From JAKOUY01 sp037045185 (lineage in GTDB: Bacteria > Actinomycetota > Acidimicrobiia > Acidimicrobiales > Ilumatobacteraceae): a stretch of 64,000 nucleotides of DNA. The notes below the pieces were generated by a model. It did no database searches and had not been told where the DNA came from. It saw nothing but the letters and a program-made list of their open reading frames with translations. The position numbers and the translations under genes were made by a program. The DNA lies in contig JBAOHQ010000008.1 of the NCBI GenBank assembly GCA_037045185.1, positions 372,001 through 436,000 on the forward strand, given 5' to 3'. Below, piece after piece: positions 35,801 to 42,663 of the stretch (position 1 is its first letter; the number at the start of each line of letters is the position of its first letter).

Positions 35801-36953
35801 CACCGAGTCCCATCGCCAAGCCGAGCAGCAGCACCGGGACGGCGCGCGGCGTGGACCGCATGGCCATGCCGGACGTGGTGTCGGTGAACGCCTTGAACAT
35901 CCTGCCGTACAGCGATCCGCCGGGCCACGGCGCGGCCCCGGCGCTGACCGCCAGACCCACCACCACGAGGGCCCCGGCCTGACGCCGGCCACGGAAGGCG
36001 ACGAAGAGCCCGAGCAACGCCACCCCGGCCAACGTGAAGCCGAGTGTCATCAGTGGCGGGTTGCTGAAGTACGGCTTCGACGGCCCTACCCACTGATCGA
36101 GCTTGTCGCCGCCGTAGAAGAACCAGTACCCCAGCCCGCGGATCAGTTCCGCTGGTGTGCTGGCCCGGGCCACCGTCTCGTAGGTCTCGGTGTAGCGCAG
36201 GATCGGGATCCCGTAGGCGCCCTGCACGCCGAGCCCGGCGATCCACCACAACGACACGCCGACGCTGAGCACCCCCGTGCGGGCCGCCGCGGTGAGCACG
36301 GCGCGCCAGGCGACCTCACGGTTGATCAGCTCGACGCTCACCCAGAGGGCTGGCCCGATCAGCACCAGCAGCAGCGAGGTGGCGTTGCTGCTGCCGACCA
36401 ACGCGACGCAGAGCGCGAACCAGGCCGGATGTCGCCATCCGCCGCTGCGCACGGCACGGGCGGCGAACAGGATCAGCCACGGCATCGCCGCCCACGGGCC
36501 GAGGATCACGCTGAGCCGGGCCAGGTAGCTGAACAGGTAGGGCGACCATCCGTAGGCCACCGCCGCCACCGCCGTCGGCGCGCTGGCCCATCCCATCCAG
36601 CGCAGCAGGCGCCACGTACCGAACGCGGCGGCGAACACGAGCGTGCCCCACAGCAACCGCTGGGCGATCCAATCGGGGACGCCCAGGCGCTCCATCGTCC
36701 AGTAGTAGGGGCCGAGGGGGAACAGGAACCCGATGTTCTGGTGGGTCACGGTGCCGGCCCCGACGCTGGGGTCCCACATCGAGATCGCCCGGCTCAACAG
36801 GCGCGCCGGGTCGAGGGTCAGGTACGACTTGGTGTCGGCCGACACCTTGCCGGGCGAGGTGGCCAGCATCGGGGCGTAGGCCATCACGGCCAGGAGCAAC
36901 GGCACCGGGTGGCGGTGCACGACCTGGCGCAGCGAGCGACGCAGGCGGTCCAC
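32736..36953 (-). CDS. AftD-like giant membrane arabinofuranosyltransferase (copy 2)
   Basis: This 1405-residue protein of the AftD/DUF3367 family is close to the roughly 1400 residues of mycobacterial AftD, which adds alpha-1,3-arabinofuranose from decaprenylphosphoryl-arabinose. The N-terminal third has about eleven helices with GKVSADTKSYLTLDP in the first loop, a likely catalytic Asp region. The middle carries two discoidin-type segments (AVDGDTATAW, AIDGDRSTAW). The C-terminus has three or four helices. It starts with GTG directly after the DprE2 stop, the last gene of the methyltransferase-DprE1-DprE2-AftD operon. That context supports use of a DprE1/E2-made donor. Specificity is inferred. 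Confidence 0.82.
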   Translation of the reverse strand: MDRLRRSLRQVVHRHPVPLLLAVMAYAPMLATSPGKVSADTKSYLTLDPARLLSRAISMWDPSVGAGTVTHQNIGFLFPLGPYYWTMERLGVPDWIAQRLLWGTLVFAAAFGTWRLLRWMGWASAPTAVAAVAYGWSPYLFSYLARLSVILGPWAAMPWLILFAARAVRSGGWRHPAWFALCVALVGSSNATSLLLVLIGPALWVSVELINREVAWRAVLTAAARTGVLSVGVSLWWIAGLGVQGAYGIPILRYTETYETVARASTPAELIRGLGYWFFYGGDKLDQWVGPSKPYFSNPPLMTLGFTLAGVALLGLFVAFRGRRQAGALVVVGLAVSAGAAPWPGGSLYGRMFKAFTDTTSGMAMRSTPRAVPVLLLGLAMGLGGAGQWAAQQVRRRRGTRRSGRATYAVLGVLLAVQALPWFTLRALTPSLLRGETLPGYERDLAAWLDGHGTGRVWEVPGSDFGNYRWGGTVDPALPGLIDRPYLARELVPQGGPATVNLLNAIDRRMQEGWFEPSSLAPIARLFGVGTVVARNDIEYERYRLARPAFLDVDLRAALGEPAFQGPVIPDATRVAMLDPTFYARPDAPPSYPAVAAYNLDPSEPLVVSQDAAHPVVLVGDGEGVVDLAAAGLIDGARPIVYAASDAAVARRLAALDGAWIVVTDTNRKQGQRWSSVGSNQGALEPPGPPAVVDDRDNPVDLFPNQTDADRTVLAPQGDLAAVWATGYGNRITYTPEDAAAFAVDGDTATAWRGAAFEASTGLALHLSLTRPVSADHVTVVQPQRGVVDRYITGARLILRRGGTVVRTIDVALTPASRTAAGQRIDVPEGTAFDSVVFEVRSDNMGERSSYAAIPAVGLAELSIPGVTMATAVLMPSDLLAAAGDLRHRRVTLVMTRQRIAPGTPNRFDPEPRLQRQFVLPAPMSLELSGSARLAATADDRTIEQVIGGSSIIASANRRMDGAPLLGGRAAIDGDRSTAWTTPLDGAAGSELTITTPTAQAGRRWRLLLASGPTYSTITALSIRLANGTWAPLRLPAGDPLVTLPAGTGSSVTVRIDAVDPAYATGYFDGDREELPAGIVELTPLDPPTTPTTPAATAGTLGTCRADLLRVDGAPVRVRLTGSPDDALTRQALALSLCDGPLRLDAGAHTIDSAAGLATGIDVDRLILDNGVAAPAGPTAAVEVGSSAATRITGTVPASTTDQYLVLRQSWNAGWRLSVDGHDLGPSALIDGYANGWVVPPGAAARPFVLQWTPQRRVDLALMLSAVALVAVAALILGARRRPEGDWRTVAPAPRWLLPATVTVAFVVGSWGGLAGALAAVALARRRPALAPVACVAAGAAASGWIVLSQIRHRYPAGAFWPDLFAVVNPLVWFAVAVATTAAITGTAGRHSRAAADGQPPPTPS

Positions 36954-37709
36954 CTAGTTCAGCGGCAGCCGGCGCCAGACCGGCCCGGGTGTGTGGCGCA
37001 GGGCGCTGAACACGTAGCGCAGGATTCCCGGGGCCCACACCGTTCGTCGCTTGGCGCGCAGGGCCTTGACAGTGGCGGCGGCCACCACCTCCGGCGTGGT
37101 GGCGAACGGCGCCGGGTCCCGCCCAGCGGTCATCGCCGAATGGACGAAACCGGGCCGGACCACCAGGACGTGGATGCCGTCGGCGGCCATGGCGTCACCG
37201 AAGCCCTGGGCGAACCCGTCGACGCCGGCCTTCGAACCGCCGTACACCGGGTTCGCCTTGCGGACCCGCTCCCCGGCCACGCTACTGAGCACGACGATGG
37301 CCCCGTGGCCCTGGCGGCGCAGGACGTTGCCCGTTGCCACCATCGCCGAGACGTTCCCGGTGAAGTTGACGTGGGCCACCGCGGCGGCGGCCTCGGCATC
37401 GACGAACCCACCGTCCGTGCCGAGCTGGGCGAAGGCGACGATCACCACGTCCAGATCGCCGGCCTCGGCCAGGCGGTCGAGCGTGGCCTGATGGCTGGCG
37501 ATGTCGGCGCCGTCGAAGGGCGCCACCTCCACCGCTGCGGCCGGCACGCTGAGCCCGGCGGCGACGGCCCGCCCGGCGTCCTCGTCACGGCAGGCCAACA
37601 CGATGCGCTGGGTCGCCGGGCTGATCAGCTCACGGACGATGGCCACACCGATGTCGCTGGTGCCGCCGAGCAGCACGATGCTCTGCGGTTCTCCGAGGCC
37701 GTTGTTCAC
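36954..37709 (-). CDS. dprE2: Decaprenylphosphoryl-D-2-keto-erythropentose reductase-like SDR (DprE2)
   Basis: This 251-residue SDR is nearly the same length as mycobacterial DprE2 (254). DprE2 reduces the 2-keto intermediate made by DprE1 to decaprenylphosphoryl-arabinose with NADH. Visible motifs are LLGGTSDIG (residues 13-21), LSSVAG (catalytic Ser near 142-143), VYGGSKAG (Tyr156, Lys160) and VVRPGFV. The C-terminal FSALRHTPGPVWRRLPLN matches the amphipathic end of this enzyme. It starts with GTG overlapping the DprE1 stop (GTGA) and is followed immediately by the AftD-like gene. Confidence 0.9.
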   Translation of the reverse strand: MNNGLGEPQSIVLLGGTSDIGVAIVRELISPATQRIVLACRDEDAGRAVAAGLSVPAAAVEVAPFDGADIASHQATLDRLAEAGDLDVVIVAFAQLGTDGGFVDAEAAAAVAHVNFTGNVSAMVATGNVLRRQGHGAIVVLSSVAGERVRKANPVYGGSKAGVDGFAQGFGDAMAADGIHVLVVRPGFVHSAMTAGRDPAPFATTPEVVAAATVKALRAKRRTVWAPGILRYVFSALRHTPGPVWRRLPLN

Positions 37710-39073
37710 CGGGGACTCCGTTCTGTCAGGCCGAGGCGGCGGGACATGTCACTCTGCCAGATCCCGTGCGGGTCGGCCCGGCGCTGGACGGCCTGCCACT
37801 CGGCCAGGCGCGGGTAGCCACGGCGGATGGCCTCGGGCACCGTATGGGCGTCCTTGGCGAAGTAGTGCCGCCCGCCGGCGTCGAGGATCACGTCGTCGAA
37901 CCCATGGAGCAGTTCGGCGAGCCCCGGGCTGCCGGCGGGGACGTCCAACGCCAGGGTCCAGCCGGGCTGCGGGAAGCCCAGTGGCGACGGGTCCGCCGCG
38001 CCCATTCGCTTCAGCACCGCCAGGAAGCTCGGTGTCCCGTGGCCGGCCAGGGCCGACACCACGGTGCGGATCACGTCGTCACGATCGCCGGGGACCACGA
38101 ACTGGAACTGGATCATCCCCCGGCGGCCGTACACCCGGTTCCACCGGCCGACGGCATCGAGCGGGTGGAAGAACGCCGGGATGCTCTGCAGCTCACCCTC
38201 GCGCCGGGCGGGCGCCTTGCGGTACCACAGCTCGTTGAACAGCTTGACGGTGAGCCGGTTGATCACGCCCGCCGGGGGGACCAGCGGGGGCAGCTCGGCC
38301 AGCATCGAGCCGCGGTACGCCAGCGGGTCGTGGCGGGCGGGGCCGCGCAGATCGGACGCCGCGGCGTGGTCGGCGTTGGTCAGCACGCTGCGCCCGAGGT
38401 GGCGACCGGTGGCCAGCGGGTCCAGCCAGGCCACGCTGTAGCGCCGTGTGGCGTCGTTGGCGGCCATCTCGGCCATCAGCTCATCAAGACCAGCGCAGCG
38501 GATCGTGTCCACGGAGACCTGGCTGGAGGTGATCGGGATCAGTCGCAGCGTGGCCGCGAGGATGGCGCCGGTCAGCCCGACACCGCCGATGGTGGCCCAG
38601 TGCAGGTCCGCGTCGGCCTCGGGGGAGACCGTCGTGACGGCCCCGTCGGCCAGGAGCAGGGTGATCGAGGCGACGAACTCGCCCAACGACCCGTCGCGAT
38701 GATGGTTCTTGCCGTGGATGTCGCTGGCGATCGCCCCACCGACGGTGACGAATCGCGTTCCCGGGGTGACCGGGACGAAGAAGCCCTGCGGGACGATCTC
38801 GCCCAGCAGGTCGTCGAAGCTGACGCCGGCGCCCACGGTGACCGTGCCGGCCCGGCGGTCGAGCACCATCCCGTGGACGCTGTCGTCCAGCTCCCAGACG
38901 GTCCCGCCGGAGTTCTGGGCCGCATCGCCGTAGCTGCGGCCCAAGCCTCGTAGCAGCGCCCCACGCGGGCCGTGCTCGTGCAGGACGTGAGGGAGGCGGG
39001 TGGCGGTGGTGCGGCGAACCTCGGCGACTCCCGGGCTGGTGTTGCCCCACCCGGTCAGTGCGGCGCGCGGCAC
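37706..39073 (-). CDS. dprE1: Decaprenylphosphoryl-beta-D-ribose 2-oxidase-like protein (DprE1)
   Basis: This is a 455-residue FAD oxidase of the VAO family, against 461 in M. tuberculosis. It oxidises decaprenylphosphoryl-ribose at C2. FAD motifs are LLRGLGRSYGDAAQN (residues 41-54) and GGAIASDIHGKNHH (112-125, His120 matching Mtb His132). The catalytic Lys is in YFAKDAH (Lys407). The segment GWTLALD has Ala375 where the aligned mycobacterial enzyme has Cys387, the residue attacked by benzothiazinones. The GTG at 39073 shares a base with the upstream stop (TAGTG). A longer in-frame ATG start would overlap the methyltransferase gene by 100 bases and is rejected. It is cotranscribed with dprE2. 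Confidence 0.9.
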   Translation of the reverse strand: MPRAALTGWGNTSPGVAEVRRTTATRLPHVLHEHGPRGALLRGLGRSYGDAAQNSGGTVWELDDSVHGMVLDRRAGTVTVGAGVSFDDLLGEIVPQGFFVPVTPGTRFVTVGGAIASDIHGKNHHRDGSLGEFVASITLLLADGAVTTVSPEADADLHWATIGGVGLTGAILAATLRLIPITSSQVSVDTIRCAGLDELMAEMAANDATRRYSVAWLDPLATGRHLGRSVLTNADHAAASDLRGPARHDPLAYRGSMLAELPPLVPPAGVINRLTVKLFNELWYRKAPARREGELQSIPAFFHPLDAVGRWNRVYGRRGMIQFQFVVPGDRDDVIRTVVSALAGHGTPSFLAVLKRMGAADPSPLGFPQPGWTLALDVPAGSPGLAELLHGFDDVILDAGGRHYFAKDAHTVPEAIRRGYPRLAEWQAVQRRADPHGIWQSDMSRRLGLTERSPR

Positions 39074-39825
39074 TAGTACGGCCACTCCGGATCGCGGCCG
39101 GTCAGCTTGCGGAGCACCGTGCCGAGCCTCAGCGTCATCAGCACCTTGATCGCCAGGTTCTTGGCGAACCACGGCAGCTGGGCGGCCTGGCGTAGGGCGT
39201 TCACGGCCCGGGCCCGTGCGCCGGCTGCCAGATCGGCCTGGTACACCGTCATCGACCTGGCCCGACCCACGTAGCGGAACCGCTTCCCGGCGAACAGCTC
39301 CCTGGCGATGGCCAGGGTGACGCCGACGCTGGAGAAGCTGTCGTGGATCAGCATCGTCCCGCCGGGGGCCACGCGGGCGCCCCAGTCACGGATGTCGGTC
39401 CTCGCCGGCGCATAGCGGTGAGCGCCGTCGATGTACAACACCTCGATCGGTCCGTCGACGTCGCCATGGGCCTCGTTGCTGAACTTGCGCACGTGGCGCA
39501 CCCGGTGGGCGACTCCGGCCGCCGCCAGGTTGGCGGTGAACACGTCGTGGTCGGCGCTGGCCTGGGCGGCGTAGCCCTCGATCTCGTTGGGGCCGCGGTC
39601 GTTGCCGGCGTGCGGGTCGATCGCCACCAGGTGCACACCCTGGGGCGCGGCGCTGGCCAGCACGATCATGCTTCGGCCGCGGAAGCTGCCGATCTCGACG
39701 ATCTGGTCGCCGGCATGGGTGGCCGAGGCAGCGGTGTACAGGCGCTGGGCTTGGTCGGGTGACATCCACCCGTCGACGCCCTCCACGGCGCGCAGGACGT
39801 CGTCGAACGGTGTGGCTGCATTCAT
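39073..39825 (-). CDS. Class I SAM-dependent methyltransferase (CmcI/Macrocin-like fold)
   Basis: The protein has 250 residues. The SAM-binding motif I is IVEIGSFRGRSMIVLA near residues 42-57, followed by the acidic VAIDPHAG and the metal-binding LYIDGAHRYAPARTDI. The last two occur in catechol-type and macrocin O-methyltransferases. It is the first gene of the DprE1-DprE2-AftD operon, and a TAGGGT nine bases upstream may drive the whole unit. An O-methyltransferase acting on envelope sugars or polyprenyl-linked sugars is plausible, but no substrate can be named. Confidence 0.82.
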   Translation of the reverse strand: MNAATPFDDVLRAVEGVDGWMSPDQAQRLYTAASATHAGDQIVEIGSFRGRSMIVLASAAPQGVHLVAIDPHAGNDRGPNEIEGYAAQASADHDVFTANLAAAGVAHRVRHVRKFSNEAHGDVDGPIEVLYIDGAHRYAPARTDIRDWGARVAPGGTMLIHDSFSSVGVTLAIARELFAGKRFRYVGRARSMTVYQADLAAGARARAVNALRQAAQLPWFAKNLAIKVLMTLRLGTVLRKLTGRDPEWPY

Positions 39826-39834
39826 CGTCCGATC

Positions 39835-39840
39835 ACCCTA
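39835..39840 (-). promoter_or_regulatory. Candidate leaderless -10 box of the methyltransferase-dprE1-dprE2-aftD-like operon
   Basis: TAGGGT on the minus strand ends nine bases before the ATG at 39825, in the 39-base gap after the ubiA-type gene. Confidence 0.4.
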
Positions 39841-39864
39841 CGGATCGTCGGGCCGGGCGACCAC

Positions 39865-40734
39865 TCACCCGACGTACACACCGAGGCCAAACACGACCGC
39901 CCACAGCAACCCGAGCGCCTGAAGCGTCCGGTCGGCCAGGAAGATCTCCTCCGGGGCGCTGCCGTGGCCCTGCTCCAGGACCAGGGTGTAGCGCAGCACG
40001 GCGGTCACCATCGGGATGATCGAGAGCTCGTAGAACGGCCAGGTGCTGCCGCTGATCTCCTTGGTGGTGAACGCCCATTGGCAGTACGTGACGATCGTCG
40101 CGGCCACCGACACGCTGAGCACGATCCGCAGGTAGCCGAGGGTGTACTCCTGCATCGCCGGGCGATGGTCCACCGCGTCATCGCCGAACTCACGCAGCTC
40201 GGCGTAGCGCTTTCCGGTGACGATGAACATCGAGCCGAAGCTGGTGCACAGCAGGAACCAGGTGCTCATCTTGACGTCCACGGCGACGGCCCCGGCCACG
40301 GCGCGCAGCACGAAGCCGCTGGCGACCATGACCAGGTCGACCACGGCGACGTGCTTGAACCACAGGCTGTAGGTCAGGGTGACGACGACATAGGCGGCGA
40401 TGACCACGGCCAGCTTCCAGGTCACGGCCAGGCCGATCCCCACACCGCCTGCCAGCAACGCCGACCCCACCACCCGGGCCGTCGTCATCGGCACGGCCCC
40501 GGAGGCGACCGGCCGCAGGCGCTTCAGCGGGTGGTGGCGGTCACCTTCGACGTCGAGGATGTCGTTCCAGAAGTACGTCCCGCTGGCCGCCAGGCAGAAG
40601 GCCACCACGGCGAGCACGGTGTGGCCGAACTGGCGGCCGTTGTCCAGCACACCGGCAGCGCCCGGCGCGGCGAACACCAGGACGTTCTTGGCCCACTGCT
40701 TCGGTCGGGCTTCGCGGGCCAGCGCCCGGATCAT
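39865..40734 (-). CDS. ubiA: Decaprenyl-phosphate phosphoribosyltransferase-like UbiA family protein
   Basis: This is a 289-residue membrane prenyltransferase of the branch that includes mycobacterial UbiA (Rv3806c), which joins PRPP to decaprenyl phosphate. The first metal/PRPP motif is YFWNDILDVEGDRHHPLKRL (Asn57, Asp58, Asp61 and Asp65), followed by RPVASGAVP. N-terminal RPKQWAKNVLVF and the mid-protein FVLRAVAGAVAVDV are typical. About nine helices are predicted. It overlaps the HAD phosphatase gene by four bases and precedes the dprE1 operon in the same direction. It supplies the first step of decaprenylphosphoryl-arabinose synthesis. Confidence 0.9.
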   Translation of the reverse strand: MIRALAREARPKQWAKNVLVFAAPGAAGVLDNGRQFGHTVLAVVAFCLAASGTYFWNDILDVEGDRHHPLKRLRPVASGAVPMTTARVVGSALLAGGVGIGLAVTWKLAVVIAAYVVVTLTYSLWFKHVAVVDLVMVASGFVLRAVAGAVAVDVKMSTWFLLCTSFGSMFIVTGKRYAELREFGDDAVDHRPAMQEYTLGYLRIVLSVSVAATIVTYCQWAFTTKEISGSTWPFYELSIIPMVTAVLRYTLVLEQGHGSAPEEIFLADRTLQALGLLWAVVFGLGVYVG

Positions 40735-41381
40735 GCGTCGGCCCCCACCGGCGCCTCGGCCAGTGGGGCGTGGCCCACCAGGTGGGCGTGGTCGGCGGCG
40801 GCCAGCATCTCGCGGTCGCCGCGGCTGTCGCCGTAGGCCCACAGCTCGGCGTCGTCGAGATGGTGGGAGCGCAGCCAGGCGCGCAACCGGCGTGGTTTCT
40901 CGGCGGCCCGGCAGTTGGCCCCCTCGAGGCGGTCGGCGTAGCGGTCGCCGTCGGACTTGGCGTCGGTGCAGATCACGTCGTCGACCCCCAGCAGGCGACC
41001 GAGCGGGCGCAGGTACGGTCCCAGGCTGGCGCTGACCAGGACGGTTCGGTGCCCGTGGCGCTGGTGCCAGCGCAGCCGGGCCAGGGTGTCGCTGCGCATC
41101 CACCGCTCCCAGACCTGCTCTGCGTAGGTCGCCCCGGCGGACTCGACGTCGCCCACCCGCCGGCGACGGAGCACCCCTCCGACGATGATCTCCTTCAGCC
41201 GGTCGCGGTCCCGTCGCAACAATGCCAGCCCGGTGGCCAGCGGGCGGCGGGCGGCGGCGGTCACGAGGCCCCGTCGGCCACCGAGGCGCAGCAGGAACGG
41301 GGCGACGCAGTCGCGCACGGTCAGCGTGCCGTCGACGTCGAAGGCCGCCACCACGGGGCGCTGCCGGGCGGGCGGGGTCAC
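40731..41381 (-). CDS. HAD-IB family phosphatase, candidate for the phosphoribosyl-lipid dephosphorylation step
   Basis: This is a 216-residue HAD phosphatase. The nucleophile and acid/base are in FDVDGT (Asp15, Asp17), motif II in VLVSASLG, and the metal-binding motif IV is YGDSRGDREML. HAD-IB length and cap arrangement fit the SerB/PGP-like group. The start used is the GTG at 41381, coupled to the aroA stop (GTGA). An upstream ATG would overlap aroA by 61 bases. Because it is cotranscribed with the UbiA-type gene, it may remove the 5-phosphate from decaprenylphosphoryl-5-phosphoribose. In mycobacteria a PAP2 protein is assigned to that job, so this is a hypothesis. Confidence 0.82.
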   Translation of the reverse strand: MTPPARQRPVVAAFDVDGTLTVRDCVAPFLLRLGGRRGLVTAAARRPLATGLALLRRDRDRLKEIIVGGVLRRRRVGDVESAGATYAEQVWERWMRSDTLARLRWHQRHGHRTVLVSASLGPYLRPLGRLLGVDDVICTDAKSDGDRYADRLEGANCRAAEKPRRLRAWLRSHHLDDAELWAYGDSRGDREMLAAADHAHLVGHAPLAEAPVGADA

Positions 41382-42661
41382 GAGGTGGCTCCCGGGCTCG
41401 GGCACAGTTCGGCTCGCAGGTCGTCCAGCACTGCCCAATAGTTTGGCCAGCTCTTGGTCACCACGCTCGGATCGTCCACCGTGAGGCCGGCGACGCGCAA
41501 CCCGATCACCCCGAAGGCCATCCCCAGGCGGTGATCGTGGTGGGTGCCCAGGTGGGCGCCGCGTAGCGGCGCCGGGCGGATGGCCAGCCCGTCGCCGGTC
41601 TCGGTGACGTCGGCCCCGAGACGCGCCAGCTCGGCGCGCAGGTCACCCAGGCGGTCGCTCTCCTTGGCGCGGATGAAGCCGACGCCGCGGATCGTGGTGG
41701 GCGAATCGGCGAACAGCGCGACGGCGGCCAGCGTGGGAACGAGGTCACTCATGTCGACCATGTCGACGTCGATCCCGTGCAGGGCGCCGGTGTTGCGCAC
41801 GGTGGTGCCGGCCAACGTGATGGTGGTCTCGCAGCCCATCGCCGCCAGGAGGTCGGCAAAGCGGGCGTCGCCCTGCAGCGCCCCGTGGCCCATGCCGGCC
41901 ACCGTTGCCGCGCCGCAGGTGATCGCCGCGGCGGCCAGCGGGTAGCTGGCCGAGCTGGCATCGGGCTCCACGGTGTACTCCGTGGCCACGTAGCGGCCCG
42001 GGGCGACGGTGATCCTGCGCTCCCCCACGTCCACCGCGGAGGCGCCGAAGGCGGCCATGACGGCGGCCGTCATCGACACGTACGGGCGCGATACCAGCGG
42101 CGTGGTCAGCTCGATGACCAACCCGCCACGCAGGACCGGACCGATCATCATCAGCGCGCTGACGAACTGGCTGCTGACGTCACCCGCCAGGCGCACGGCG
42201 CCGCCCGCCAGGTCACCTCCGGTGATCGTGACGGGTAGGTGACCGGGGCGCTGCAACGGCACGACCTGGGCCCCCAGGGTGACCAGCGCCTCGTGCAGCG
42301 GACCCATCGGCCGGGCGCGCAGCGGCGCTCCCCCGTCCACCGTGATCGCCCGCCCATCCACCGCGGCCAGCGCGGTGAGAAACCGTGACGTGGTCCCGGC
42401 CAGCCCCGCGTCCACCGTGGTCACCGAAAATCTCGCCCGACGAGGTGTGTGGTGACCACGGCGGGGGGTGAGTGTGGCGGTGGCGCCGGAGCGGTGGATC
42501 TGGACACCGAGGGTCTCCAGCGCGGTGAGCATCGCCGTGGTGTCGTCGCCATCGGGCAGGTGATGCACGGTGGAGGCGCCATCGGCCAGGGCGGCACACA
42601 CCAGGGCGCGGTTGGCGATGCTCTTGCTCCCAGGGACCTCGACCACGGCTTGGCCGGTCAT
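41378..42661 (-). CDS. aroA: 3-phosphoshikimate 1-carboxyvinyltransferase (EPSP synthase)
   Basis: This 427-residue enzyme of the shikimate pathway joins PEP to shikimate 3-phosphate. Visible family motifs are VPGSKSIANRALV near the N-terminus, LAGTTSRFLTALAA, SSQFVSALMM and the C-terminal RAKESDRL. DHRLGMAFGV carries catalytic residues near the end. GTTSRF (with Thr-Thr where many EPSP synthases have Asn-Ala) is a small difference in the PEP-site glycine loop. It lies two bases after the tyrA stop and overlaps the HAD gene by GTGA, so aromatic synthesis and the lipid-sugar genes share a transcript direction. Confidence 0.95.
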   Translation of the reverse strand: MTGQAVVEVPGSKSIANRALVCAALADGASTVHHLPDGDDTTAMLTALETLGVQIHRSGATATLTPRRGHHTPRRARFSVTTVDAGLAGTTSRFLTALAAVDGRAITVDGGAPLRARPMGPLHEALVTLGAQVVPLQRPGHLPVTITGGDLAGGAVRLAGDVSSQFVSALMMIGPVLRGGLVIELTTPLVSRPYVSMTAAVMAAFGASAVDVGERRITVAPGRYVATEYTVEPDASSASYPLAAAAITCGAATVAGMGHGALQGDARFADLLAAMGCETTITLAGTTVRNTGALHGIDVDMVDMSDLVPTLAAVALFADSPTTIRGVGFIRAKESDRLGDLRAELARLGADVTETGDGLAIRPAPLRGAHLGTHHDHRLGMAFGVIGLRVAGLTVDDPSVVTKSWPNYWAVLDDLRAELCPSPGATS

Positions 42662-42663
42662 CG

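Noticed and set aside
39074..39172. Longer N-terminus of DprE1 from the upstream ATG
   Set aside because: It would overlap the methyltransferase gene by 100 bases with non-family sequence; GTG at 39073 gives the expected length and a coupled start.
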